A DNA stretch of 64,000 nt from Thiothrix subterranea (GTDB taxonomy: Bacteria > Pseudomonadota > Gammaproteobacteria > Thiotrichales > Thiotrichaceae): positions 3,400,001 to 3,464,000 of the forward strand of contig NZ_CP133217.1 in NCBI RefSeq assembly GCF_030930995.1. The letters are read 5' to 3'. A program made the position numbers and the translations under genes. The notes under the pieces are model-generated. The model was not told the origin of the DNA. It made no database searches and saw only the letters and a list, made by a program, of their open reading frames with translations. Of this stretch, positions 30,126 to 42,978 are shown piece by piece. The first letter of the stretch is position 1; the number at the start of each line of letters is the position of its first letter.

Positions 30126-30815
30126 ATGAAAAAAGCAGTCATCCTTCTCAGTGGCGGACTCGATTCCACCACCGTCATTGCCATTGCCAAAGCACAAGGC
30201 TATGAACCCTACGCGCTCTCGTTCCGCTACGGGCAGCGCCACAGCGTCGAACTCGCGTCCGCGCAACGAGTGGCGGCGGCGATGCAGGTCAAGGAACACG
30301 TCATTGCTGATATTAACCTGAGAACTTTTGGCGGTTCGGCGTTGACGGCTGATATTGCTGTTCCCAAAGGGCGCGACACCGCCGAGATGGAAACGGATAT
30401 TCCGATCACCTACGTCCCCGCTCGCAATACGATTTTTCTATCGTTCGCGCTGGGCTGGGCGGAAGTGCTGCACGCTAACCATATCTTTGTGGGGGTGAAT
30501 ACGCTCGATTATTCGGGCTACCCCGATTGCCGCCCGGAATTCATCAGCGCGTTTGAAACGATGGCAAACCTTGCGACCAAAAGCGGAGTTGAGGGCAATA
30601 AGCTCACTATCCACGCGCCGCTGATTGAGATGAGCAAGGCGGATATTATCCGTAAAGGGTTGGAACTGGGCGTGGATTACAGCCTGACCAGCAGTTGTTA
30701 TGACCCCGGTGCTGACGGCAAACCGTGCGGGCAATGCGATTCCTGCCTGCTGCGTGCCAAAGGCTTTGGGGAGGCTGGCGTTGCTGATCCGTTATTGCTG
30801 CACTATGATCTGTGA
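30126..30815 (+). CDS. queC: 7-cyano-7-deazaguanine synthase QueC
   Basis: 229-residue ATP-dependent enzyme that converts 7-carboxy-7-deazaguanine to preQ0 in queuosine biosynthesis. The PP-loop motif [10 protein letters not shown] is at residues 7-16. The zinc site is formed by [18 protein letters not shown] near the C-terminus. Length is typical. It stands alone, with 105 nt to parE. Confidence 0.97.
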   Translation: MKKAVILLSGGLDSTTVIAIAKAQGYEPYALSFRYGQRHSVELASAQRVAAAMQVKEHVIADINLRTFGGSALTADIAVPKGRDTAEMETDIPITYVPARNTIFLSFALGWAEVLHANHIFVGVNTLDYSGYPDCRPEFISAFETMANLATKSGVEGNKLTIHAPLIEMSKADIIRKGLELGVDYSLTSSCYDPGADGKPCGQCDSCLLRAKGFGEAGVADPLLLHYDL

Positions 30816-30878
30816 CCGTCTACAGACCAAAATACCGCACGAGCACAAACTTCCAGTAGAATCATTGCGTGGAGTTGA

Positions 30879-33301
<2,423 letters not shown>

Positions 33302-33344
33302 CAATATCAGGGCAACCCGCCAAGCGGACAAGGAGATGTTTCAC

Positions 33345-35605
<2,261 letters not shown>

Positions 35606-35712
35606 CATTCCTACGAGAGGTTTGCGGACATCCAGCAACTGTGGATGCAAATTTTCGAATATTTTTACCATACGTTAATTTGACCGATAAACGGTGATTT
35701 TGCAAACAGTAA

Positions 35713-35741
35713 TTGCCAAACCAATCACTGTAATCTACCAT
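35713..35741 (+). promoter_or_regulatory. Candidate promoter of vapBC
   Basis: TTGCCA (35713-35718), a 17-nt spacer and TACCAT (35736-35741) give a plausible sigma-70 promoter 30 nt before the antitoxin ATG. Each hexamer matches consensus at 4 to 5 of 6 positions. No strong operator palindrome is evident. Confidence 0.4.
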
Positions 35742-35770
35742 GATAACCATCATCAAACCGGAGATTTATC

Positions 35771-36001
35771 ATGCCGCAAACAGCCAGATTATTCATGTCA
35801 GGGCGTAGCCAAGCGGTACGCCTACCCAAACAATTCCGTTTTCAAGGCAACGAAGTCTTCATTCGGCGCGTTGGTGATCAAATCATCCTCTCACCCAAGC
35901 CTGCAAGCTGGGACGATTTTTTCAACGACACGCAACGTCCCACCGCCGATTTCATGGCTGAACGGGTAGATTTGCCACCGCAAGAACGGGTGTTGTTCTG
36001 A
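35771..36001 (+). CDS. vapB: VapB-type antitoxin (AbrB/VagC fold)
   Basis: 76-residue DNA-binding antitoxin. The N-terminus MPQTARLFMSGRSQAVRLPK followed by FRF is the swapped-hairpin AbrB-like signature of VagC/VapB proteins, and the C-terminus (DLPPQERVLF) is the usual toxin-binding tail. The stop overlaps the vapC start (TGATG). Together with the toxin it should repress its own promoter. Confidence 0.93.
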   Translation: MPQTARLFMSGRSQAVRLPKQFRFQGNEVFIRRVGDQIILSPKPASWDDFFNDTQRPTADFMAERVDLPPQERVLF

Positions 36002-36402
36002 TGAAACGTTACATGCTAGACACGGATACGAGCAGCTACATCATTAAAAATCGCCCAGCGCAAGTTGCTGAGCGTTTCCGCACCCTAAAAATGGAGCAGC
36101 TCTGCATTTCCGTCATTACCTACGCAGAATTGCTATACGGTGTGGAACGCTCATCCTCAGAACGGGTAAACCGTCCCATCATCGAAAATTTCGTCGCACA
36201 TCTGGATGTATTGGATTGGGATAAAGACGCAGCCGACCACTATTCTCGCGTCCGTACCCAACTGGAGCGCAACGGTACACCGATTGGCGGTATGGATATG
36301 CAAATCGGTAGTCATGCTCTCAGCCAAGGCATTATTTTAGTCACCAACAATACGCGGCACTTTGAACGGATTATCGGTCTGCAACTCGAAACGTGGGTGT
36401 AA
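36001..36402 (+). CDS. vapC: VapC-type toxin (PIN-domain ribonuclease)
   Basis: 133-residue PIN-domain RNase. It starts MKRYMLDTDTSSYIIKNRP with the first catalytic Asp, has the Glu in VITYAELLYGVERS, and Asp residues in GGMDMQIGSHAL, plus [12 protein letters not shown]. VapC toxins cleave tRNA or rRNA when the antitoxin is degraded. Start overlaps vapB. The last 66 nt overlap the end of tilS, transcribed in the opposite direction. Confidence 0.94.
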   Translation: MKRYMLDTDTSSYIIKNRPAQVAERFRTLKMEQLCISVITYAELLYGVERSSSERVNRPIIENFVAHLDVLDWDKDAADHYSRVRTQLERNGTPIGGMDMQIGSHALSQGIILVTNNTRHFERIIGLQLETWV

Positions 36403-37620
36403 GCCGATCAACCGCTCCCCCACATACACCAACGGCAGCCGCTCCCGCTCCCACGGCGGCACACCCCACTCTTGCAACAAATGCTTAAGGCTATGATGCC
36501 CGCCACGCTCTGGCAAATACACGCTCTCTCCCCCTTGCCGAAAACGTACCGTGACAACTTCAGGATACCCCGCCTCCGCCACCAAGGTGCGCCCCAACGA
36601 TGCAATCACCAACGGCTCTCGCGTCTCCCACACCAACACCTGCTGGGGGTCATGCGCAGACAACGGCGACATTGCATACACATCATCCCGATAACGGCGA
36701 ATTTCGCAGCCATTCCACCGTACACATGGCGTAGCATCCGCCCGCGCCTGCAACACATCACACAACACTTGACGCAGCTTTTTCTCCTCCGGCAAACGAA
36801 AACCACCCTGTGTCAACCATTCGCGCAACACCGCTTTTTGCATCGCCCCATCCAGCGTCAACAATCGGCTAACGGATAATGTATTCGGCTTAGTACCTTG
36901 CAAACTCGGCAATTTCTCACTCAAAAAACCTGCCAACAACTGACGGCTTTCGCCTTGTAACCGCGCCGCCCGCGCCAAGGTCTTACCCGCCGCAGGCCAA
37001 CGTTGTTCCAATAGTGGCATCACCTGATTACGTAAAAAATTACGATCAAAACGGCTGTCTTGATTACTGGGATCATCTATAACATTTAGCCTATGCTGAT
37101 TAGCATACGCCGCCAATTCCGCCCGACTGCACCCCAATAACGGTCGCCCCAACGCCCCGGATGCAAATGGTCGAATTTCCGGCATCGCTGCCAACCCATC
37201 TACGCCACTCCCGCGCAGCAAATGCAGCAACAAGGTTTCCGCCTGATCGTTCTGATGATGCGCCGTCAACACAATTTCACCCGCTTGCAAGTGTTGCTGG
37301 AAAGCCGCATACCGTGCCGTCCGCGCCACCGCTTCCACACTTTCACCCGCCGGAATCACTAATTCCAAGGCTTCCACCACCAGCGGTATTTCCAAAACGG
37401 TGCACACCTCACGACAATGCGCCGCCCATGCCGCAGACATCGCCTGCAAACCGTGATCAATGTGCAGGGCGCGAAACGTAAGGTGAGGGTAGTGCTCACG
37501 CAGACTGGCGCAAGCATGAAGTAAAACGTGTGAATCCAGCCCGCCACTGAAACCAATCCAATAACTAGCGGCTGGATACCGTTGAAAAAACGCGACTAAA
37601 CTATTCCTCAAACTGCCCAA
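36337..37620 (-). CDS. tilS: tRNA(Ile)-lysidine synthase
   Basis: 427-residue ATP-pyrophosphatase that puts lysidine at C34 of the tRNA-Ile that reads AUA. The PP-loop is [12 protein letters not shown] at about residues 23-34, followed by [10 protein letters not shown] and [22 protein letters not shown]. The C-terminal domain includes [33 protein letters not shown]. It starts with TTG inside the end of accA (20-nt overlap). Its 3' end reads through the vapC tail, so the last about 20 residues are encoded opposite vapC. Confidence 0.94.
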   Translation of the reverse strand: MGSLRNSLVAFFQRYPAASYWIGFSGGLDSHVLLHACASLREHYPHLTFRALHIDHGLQAMSAAWAAHCREVCTVLEIPLVVEALELVIPAGESVEAVARTARYAAFQQHLQAGEIVLTAHHQNDQAETLLLHLLRGSGVDGLAAMPEIRPFASGALGRPLLGCSRAELAAYANQHRLNVIDDPSNQDSRFDRNFLRNQVMPLLEQRWPAAGKTLARAARLQGESRQLLAGFLSEKLPSLQGTKPNTLSVSRLLTLDGAMQKAVLREWLTQGGFRLPEEKKLRQVLCDVLQARADATPCVRWNGCEIRRYRDDVYAMSPLSAHDPQQVLVWETREPLVIASLGRTLVAEAGYPEVVTVRFRQGGESVYLPERGGHHSLKHLLQEWGVPPWERERLPLVYVGERLIGLHPRFELQTDNPFKVPRIVGD

Positions 37621-38554
37621 AGCCCATAATGCGCTGGTAACGCTGATCCAACAATTTGTCGATATTCATGGTCTTCAAATTGCGCAGATTAGCATCGAGC
37701 GCCTCGCCGATGTGTTGCGCCGCCGCTTCCATATCACGGTGCGCCCCGCCCAATGGCTCAGGGATAATCTGCTCAATCAACCCCAGCGATTTCAGACGAT
37801 CCGCCGTAATCCCCATCGCATCGGCAGCGTCTGCCGCTTTTTCCGCGCTTTTCCACAAGATCGACGCGCAACCTTCCGGTGAAATCACCGAGTAAGTCGC
37901 GTATTGCAACATCATCACCCGGTCGCCCACCCCAATGGCTAATGCACCGCCCGAACCGCCTTCGCCCACCACCGTGCAAATAATCGGAGTACGCAATTTC
38001 GCCATCTCGTACAAATTGCGGGCAATCGCTTCACTTTGACCGCGCTCTTCCGCGCCGATACCGGGGTATGCGCCGGGCGTGTCGATAAAGGTAATGATCG
38101 GCAGTTGGAATTTTTCTGCCATGTGCATCAAACGCAAAGCCTTGCGATACCCTTCCGGGCGCGGCATACCAAAATTGCGTTTGATATTTTCGTTGGTATC
38201 GCGCCCTTTCTGATGCCCGATGACCATGACAGACTGACCGCGAAACCGTGCCATGCCGCCAATAATCGCCTTATCATCTGCAAAGGCACGATCACCATGC
38301 AACTCTTTGAAATCGGTGAACAAATAACGGATTAAATCCAGCGTATACGGGCGTTTTGGGTGCCGCGCAAGCTGCGAAATCTGACGCGGGGTCAGTTTGG
38401 AAAAAATGGAACGGGTCAACGAGGCAGCTTTTTCTTCCAGCTTGCCAATCTCTTCGCTCAGGTTAATTTCAGCGTCACCGACGTAACGCAGCTCTTCGAT
38501 CTTCGCCTGTAATTCGGCGATCGGTTGTTCAAAATCCAGAAAATCCGGGTTCAT
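37601..38554 (-). CDS. accA: Acetyl-CoA carboxylase carboxyltransferase subunit alpha
   Basis: 317-residue subunit that moves the carboxyl group from biotin to acetyl-CoA in fatty-acid synthesis. It starts [21 protein letters not shown], the usual coiled N-terminus, and has [36 protein letters not shown] and [15 protein letters not shown]. Length is standard. tilS follows with a 20-nt overlap; accA-tilS order is conserved in many Gammaproteobacteria. Confidence 0.98.
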   Translation of the reverse strand: MNPDFLDFEQPIAELQAKIEELRYVGDAEINLSEEIGKLEEKAASLTRSIFSKLTPRQISQLARHPKRPYTLDLIRYLFTDFKELHGDRAFADDKAIIGGMARFRGQSVMVIGHQKGRDTNENIKRNFGMPRPEGYRKALRLMHMAEKFQLPIITFIDTPGAYPGIGAEERGQSEAIARNLYEMAKLRTPIICTVVGEGGSGGALAIGVGDRVMMLQYATYSVISPEGCASILWKSAEKAADAADAMGITADRLKSLGLIEQIIPEPLGGAHRDMEAAAQHIGEALDANLRNLKTMNIDKLLDQRYQRIMGFGQFEE

Positions 38555-38625
38555 GCCTGTTGTTTATCCGTTGACCCATGTAATCAAGCGGTTAATTTTA
38601 CAGTGCTTGCGCCCAGATTACGACT

Positions 38626-39396
38626 TTAAAAATACTGTTCTGTGGTGATATGCCCTGGCTTGTGGCGCAAATGGCGCTGCATCCCGCGATTGCCCAGCAA
38701 GGCTTTCATATCATTGAGCATATTATGGTTGCCGCACAGCATGACGTGGGTATCGTCGGCGGTAATGGTTGTGCCTGCCGTTTGTTCCAATGTGCCAGAT
38801 TCTAGGTGAGTGGTAATACGCCCTTCCAGCCCGTGCGCATTGGCTTCGCGAGTCACACAGCTAATAAAACGGAATTGCTCAGGGTATTGTGTAGCAAACG
38901 TTTGGATCAAATCGGCATACGCCAACTCATTCACCAACGGTACACCGTGTACCAACACGATTTTCTGGAAACGCTGCCAAGGCTGCGGGGTTTTGAGGAT
39001 CGACAAATAAGGCCCTAAACCTGTACCTGTGGCAATCATCCACAGATTCGGCACAGCGGGGATTTCATCCAACACGAAAAAGCCTTTGGCAGGTTGCGAA
39101 ATTTCGAGGCTATCACCCGGCTGCAATTGCGCCAAAGCGTTAGAGAGTTTGCCGTTGGGAACGATATTGTAGAAAATTTCCAAAGCTTCTTCATCAGGCG
39201 CATTGATTAGCGAGTAGGATTTCGCCACTAGCTCCATACCGTCTGCGGTGGGGATAGGCAGTCGTAAAGTGACGAATTGACCCGCCGTAAACGGCAGCGC
39301 TTCGGTGCGAATACGCAAGGTCAATAAACGCTCAGTCCAGCGTTGATTGCTCAGTACCTCAGCGTTGTGCCAAGTGGTGCGAATGATTCCGGTCAT
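38626..39396 (-). CDS. fpr: Ferredoxin--NADP+ reductase
   Basis: 256-residue bacterial-type FNR that transfers electrons between NADPH and ferredoxin or flavodoxin. FAD binding is shown by KSYSLINAP (RXYS-like motif) and NADP binding by MIATGTGLGPYLSIL and VLVHGVPLVNELAY; MLCGNHNML lies near the C-terminus. It has the short C-terminus of the Fpr group. Its start overlaps the end of the FAD oxidoreductase by 38 nt, so the pair is coupled. Confidence 0.93.
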   Translation of the reverse strand: MTGIIRTTWHNAEVLSNQRWTERLLTLRIRTEALPFTAGQFVTLRLPIPTADGMELVAKSYSLINAPDEEALEIFYNIVPNGKLSNALAQLQPGDSLEISQPAKGFFVLDEIPAVPNLWMIATGTGLGPYLSILKTPQPWQRFQKIVLVHGVPLVNELAYADLIQTFATQYPEQFRFISCVTREANAHGLEGRITTHLESGTLEQTAGTTITADDTHVMLCGNHNMLNDMKALLGNRGMQRHLRHKPGHITTEQYF

Positions 39397-40999
39397 GGTG
39401 AGCCTCCAGCATTTGAGTCGCTAATGCCTCCGCGACGCGGATACCATCCACGCCTGCCGAGAGAATTCCGCCAGCATAACCCGCGCCTTCACCAGCCGGA
39501 AAAAGCCCTTTAACGTTTAGGCTTTGTAAATCCTCACCGCGCGTCATGCGCAGTGGCGAAGACGTGCGTGTTTCCACTCCGGTCAATACTGCGTCATACA
39601 TCGAAAAGCTTTTGATTTGCCGTTCAAACGCAGGCAAGGCTTCCCGAATCGCCTCAATCGCGTAACCCGGCAAACTGGTTGCCAAATCGGTCAAATGCAC
39701 ACCCGGCTGATACGATGGCTCGACAGAACCCAATTGCGTCGAAGCTCTTCCTTTAAGGAAATCGCCCACCAATTGCCCCGGTGCAGAATAATCGCCACCG
39801 CCTAATTCGTAAGCACGGGATTCCCATTGGCGTTGAAATTCCATACCCGCCAGCGGATTGCCGGGGTAATCGCTAGGCGTAATGCCGACCACAATCCCTG
39901 CATTGGCATTGCGTTCCGCCCGCGAATACTGGCTCATGCCATTGGTCACAACCCGTCCGACTTCAGAGGTCGCCGCCACCACTTGCCCACCCGGACACAT
40001 GCAAAAACTGTACACCGAGCGCCCATTTTTGGCGTGATGCACCAATTTATAATCCGCCGCACCCAGTAATTCATTGCCTGCATGTTTGCCAAACCGTGCC
40101 TGATCAATCAGCGTTTGCGGGTGTTCAATCCGAAAACCGAGAGAAAACGGCTTCTGTTCCATAAACACGCCGCGCTCGTGCAACATCGCAAACGTATCCC
40201 GCGCACTGTGTCCCAAGGCCATAATCACTTGATCGGCACGCAGTTGCTCCCCACCCGCCAAAGTCAAACCACGCACCTGACCGTCTTCGATCAAAATATC
40301 AGTCACTTGTTGCTGAAAACGGATTTCACCACCCAAGGCTTCGATCTGCGCCCGCATGTTTTCCACCATTTTCACCAGACGAAACGTGCCAATGTGCGGT
40401 TTGCTAACATAGAGGATTTCTTCGGGAGCGCCCGCTTTGACGAATTCGGTTAAAACTTTGCGCCCGTAGTGCTTGGGGTCTTTGATCTGGCTGTAGAGTT
40501 TGCCATCGGAAAATGTACCAGCCCCACCCTCCCCGAATTGCACATTCGATTCAGGATCAAGCTGATTTTTACGCCATAACGCCCAGGTATCCTTGGTACG
40601 TTCGCGGACTTTTTTGCCACGCTCCAGAATAATCGGGCGCAAGCCCATTTGCGCCAGCACCAAGCCTGCCATCAAACCGCACGGGCCAAAACCGACGACA
40701 ACCGGTCGAATATTGGGTGCTTCTTGCACATGTGCCATAAAACGGTAAGTGGTATCAGGGGCAATTTTAACGTGAGGATCATCCGCAAACTTAGCAAGTA
40801 TGGCGGCTTCATCAGGCAGCACAGCGTCTATGGTGTAAACCAGCACAATCGCGTCACGCTTACGGGCATCGTAACCGCGTTTGAAAACGCTAAAACTTAG
40901 CAAGTCAGCCGTCGCAATGCCTAAACGTTCGGCAATCGCCACAGACAGGGCATCGGCGGGGTATTCCAGCGGCAGGCGCAATTCGGTGATACGTATCAT
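39359..40999 (-). CDS. FAD-dependent dehydrogenase (COG2509 type)
   Basis: 546 residues from the ATG at 40999; a longer frame upstream overlaps the tRNA terminator and is not conserved. An N-terminal ferredoxin-like region precedes the Rossmann motif VVGFGPCGLMAGLVLAQMG, LERGKKVRERTKD, FGEGGAGTFSDGKLYS and a C-terminal FPAGEGAGYAGGI with GVDGIRVAEA. This is the NAD(FAD)-utilising dehydrogenase family with no firmly assigned reaction. Overlap with fpr suggests electrons may pass between the two flavoproteins, which is an inference. Confidence 0.82.
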   Translation of the reverse strand: MIRITELRLPLEYPADALSVAIAERLGIATADLLSFSVFKRGYDARKRDAIVLVYTIDAVLPDEAAILAKFADDPHVKIAPDTTYRFMAHVQEAPNIRPVVVGFGPCGLMAGLVLAQMGLRPIILERGKKVRERTKDTWALWRKNQLDPESNVQFGEGGAGTFSDGKLYSQIKDPKHYGRKVLTEFVKAGAPEEILYVSKPHIGTFRLVKMVENMRAQIEALGGEIRFQQQVTDILIEDGQVRGLTLAGGEQLRADQVIMALGHSARDTFAMLHERGVFMEQKPFSLGFRIEHPQTLIDQARFGKHAGNELLGAADYKLVHHAKNGRSVYSFCMCPGGQVVAATSEVGRVVTNGMSQYSRAERNANAGIVVGITPSDYPGNPLAGMEFQRQWESRAYELGGGDYSAPGQLVGDFLKGRASTQLGSVEPSYQPGVHLTDLATSLPGYAIEAIREALPAFERQIKSFSMYDAVLTGVETRTSSPLRMTRGEDLQSLNVKGLFPAGEGAGYAGGILSAGVDGIRVAEALATQMLEAHHDRNHSHHLAQR

Positions 41000-41032
41000 G
41001 GGGCTTGGTCGGTGCGCTAATAACGTTAATAC

Positions 41033-41070
41033 AAAAAAGCCCTTACAGACAATAACCTGCAAGGGCTTTT
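41033..41070 (-). terminator. Terminator after tRNA-Ser
   Basis: AAAAGCCCTT (41035-41044) and AAGGGCTTTT (41061-41070) form a 10-bp stem extended by CAG/CTG inside. On the minus strand the stem is followed by TTTTTT. It lies 34 nt past the tRNA. Confidence 0.8.
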
Positions 41071-41104
41071 GATACAATCATGTCAAAAACATGACGTATG
41101 AATA

Positions 41105-41195
41105 TGGCGGAGAGGGCGGGATTCGAACCCGCGATGGGCTTTTGGCCCATACTCCCTTAGCAGGGGAGCGCCTTCGGCCACTCGGCCACCTCTCC
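41105..41195 (-). tRNA. tRNA-Ser (anticodon GCU)
   Basis: The minus strand reads a complete class II tRNA of 91 nt including an encoded CCA. The acceptor stem is GGAGAGG/CCTCTCC, the anticodon loop is CTGCTAA inside CTCCC/GGGAG, a long variable arm (TGGGC/GCCCA) is present and the T arm contains GGTTCGAATC. Ser-GCU reads AGC/AGU. csrA-tRNA-Ser is a conserved neighbourhood. Confidence 0.97.
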
Positions 41196-41247
41196 GGTAC
41201 TGGTTGAAGGCGGCAAGAATACCTTCAAATCGGCTTAGCGTAAAGCT

Positions 41248-41448
41248 TTAATTTGCATTTTCTTCAATCGCGACCGGCTCAAGGTGTTCGTGCCGAATGC
41301 GTTCAAAGATTTCTTCGCGATGTACGGCAACATCTTTCGGTGCATTGATTCCCAAGCGAACTTGATTACCTTTTACCCCTAAAACCGTAACGCTGATATT
41401 ATCCCCAATCATGAGGGTTTCCCCTACCCTCCGTGTTAGAATCAACAT
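41248..41448 (-). CDS. csrA: Carbon storage regulator CsrA
   Basis: 66-residue homodimeric RNA-binding regulator of translation. It starts [20 protein letters not shown] and continues [25 protein letters not shown], covering both RNA-binding surfaces (Arg44-type GxxxR region). I use the ATG at 41448, with AGGGAG upstream; the longer frame from 41487 is not conserved. It follows lysC and precedes tRNA-Ser. Confidence 0.98.
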   Translation of the reverse strand: MLILTRRVGETLMIGDNISVTVLGVKGNQVRLGINAPKDVAVHREEIFERIRHEHLEPVAIEENAN

Positions 41449-41456
41449 ATCGCATA

Positions 41457-41543
41457 ATCTCCCTATTGCTGCATTTATGTATCCCAAAAGCCCGGCGATA
41501 CCCCTAAAGCATCATCACAGTCGTTGGTAGCATCAACCATCCC
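41457..41543 (-). promoter_or_regulatory. csrA leader with three GGGA motifs
   Basis: The csrA leader has GGGAT at 41539-41543 and 41481-41485 and AGGGAGAT at 41457-41464, the last overlapping the csrA Shine-Dalgarno. CsrA binds A(N)GGA motifs and represses its own translation in other bacteria. The spacing would suit this, but hairpin presentation is not shown. The 265-nt gap to lysC otherwise holds the lysC terminator and no gene. Confidence 0.45.
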
Positions 41544-41654
41544 ATATTAGCACTTAACTGAGGCTTAACTATTTGCATGAAAGTTGCGTTTTTACCAATG
41601 TATTCTTTATACAACAAGCATTAATTAAACCACCTAACACATTCATGCATAGAC

Positions 41655-41695
41655 AAAAAAACCCGCTGGTCACTCAAGACACCAGCGGGTTTTTT
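41655..41695 (-). terminator. Terminator after lysC
   Basis: AAACCCGCTGGT and ACCAGCGGGTTT form a perfect stem of at least 12 bp around a 10-nt loop (41671-41680), flanked by an A-run on one side and a T-run on the other. It can work in both directions and lies 20 nt beyond the lysC stop. Confidence 0.9.
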
Positions 41696-41713
41696 AAGCA
41701 ATTTATTCGAGAA

Positions 41714-42946
41714 TTAAGCGGCTGTTTGCGCTAAGCCAAACGCTTGATGCAACACCCGCACGGCGAGTTCCAAATATTTCTCATCGACAACGACCGCCAC
41801 TTTAATTTCCGACGTGGAAATCATGCGGATATTAATGCCCTCGTCTGCTAATGTTTTGAACATTTTGCTGGCAACGCCCGCATGAGAACGCATTCCCGCG
41901 CCCACAATGGCTACCTTGGCAATATTTTCATCGCCTGTGCATTGCTTTGCGCTCAAGGTTTCGCCGGTTTTACACAGAATGTCACGCGCTTTGGCGTAAT
42001 CATTTTTGTGTACCGTGAAGGTGAAATCGGTCGAACCATCAGAACCAATGTTTTGCACAATCATATCGACTTCGATATTGGCATCCGAAATCGGCCCCAG
42101 AATCTGGTAAGCAACACCGGGGCGATCGGGTACACCCGTTACCGTCAATTGAGCTTCATCACGATTGAACGCAATCCCACGGACAGAGACTTCTTCCATT
42201 ACTTCTTCCTCACGAGTGACCAGCGTGCTTTTGCCCTGACCAAATTCGTCAAAGCTAGACAGCACACGGATAGGCATATCATATTTGTAGGCAAATTCAA
42301 CCGAACGAATTTGCAGCACCTTGGAACCTTGGCTGGCCATTTCCAGCATTTCTTCCAAGGTCAGGCGCGGAATGTGACGCGCTTTGGGTTCGACACGCGG
42401 GTCGGTGGTGTAAACGCCATCCACGTCGGTGTAAATCTGGCATTCGTCGGCTTTCAGCGCAACGGCAAGTGCCACGCCCGTGGTATCCGAACCACCGCGC
42501 CCTAAGGTGGTAATACTGCCATCTTCGGTCACGCCTTGGAAACCAGCCACCACCACGACTTTACCTTCTGCCAGATCTTTACGGATTGGGTCGGCATCAA
42601 TGTCGCGGATACGTGCTTTGGTGTGCGCATCATCGGTCAAAATGCGGACTTGCGCCCCGGTGTAAGAACGCGCCGGTTGACCTTTCTTTTCCAACGCCAT
42701 TGCTAACAAGCCAATCGTGACTTGTTCGCCGGTGGACAGAATCGCGTCTTTTTCGCGCTCCGAACCTTGTGGGTTAATGGCGTTGATGAGCGCGACCAGC
42801 TTATTGGTTTCACCCGACATCGCGGAAACCACCACGATGACATCATTGCCCTGTTGTTTCCAGCGGATTACCCGGTCAGCCACAGCCTCGATACGCTCAG
42901 GTGTGCCAACCGATGTACCGCCGTATTTCTGTACGATCAGTGCCAT
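41714..42946 (-). CDS. lysC: Aspartate kinase
   Basis: 410-residue kinase that starts the aspartate family pathway (lysine, threonine, methionine, diaminopimelate). The N-terminal LIVQKYGGTSVGTPERI, GRGGSDTTGVALAVALKADEC and YTTDPRVEPKA are family signatures. The C-terminal half (about residues 265-405) holds two ACT domains for feedback control, with the usual VSIVGAGM-like VAIVGAGMRSHAGV. Monofunctional by length. It lies 32 nt after alaS. Confidence 0.97.
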   Translation of the reverse strand: MALIVQKYGGTSVGTPERIEAVADRVIRWKQQGNDVIVVVSAMSGETNKLVALINAINPQGSEREKDAILSTGEQVTIGLLAMALEKKGQPARSYTGAQVRILTDDAHTKARIRDIDADPIRKDLAEGKVVVVAGFQGVTEDGSITTLGRGGSDTTGVALAVALKADECQIYTDVDGVYTTDPRVEPKARHIPRLTLEEMLEMASQGSKVLQIRSVEFAYKYDMPIRVLSSFDEFGQGKSTLVTREEEVMEEVSVRGIAFNRDEAQLTVTGVPDRPGVAYQILGPISDANIEVDMIVQNIGSDGSTDFTFTVHKNDYAKARDILCKTGETLSAKQCTGDENIAKVAIVGAGMRSHAGVASKMFKTLADEGINIRMISTSEIKVAVVVDEKYLELAVRVLHQAFGLAQTAA

Positions 42947-42978
42947 TGTTTACTGTTTACCTTCAAAACACTTCTAAA

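Noticed and set aside
41449-41713. Small unannotated gene between csrA and lysC
   Set aside because: Short frames here have no conserved sequence or ribosome-binding site; the gap holds the lysC terminator and csrA leader.
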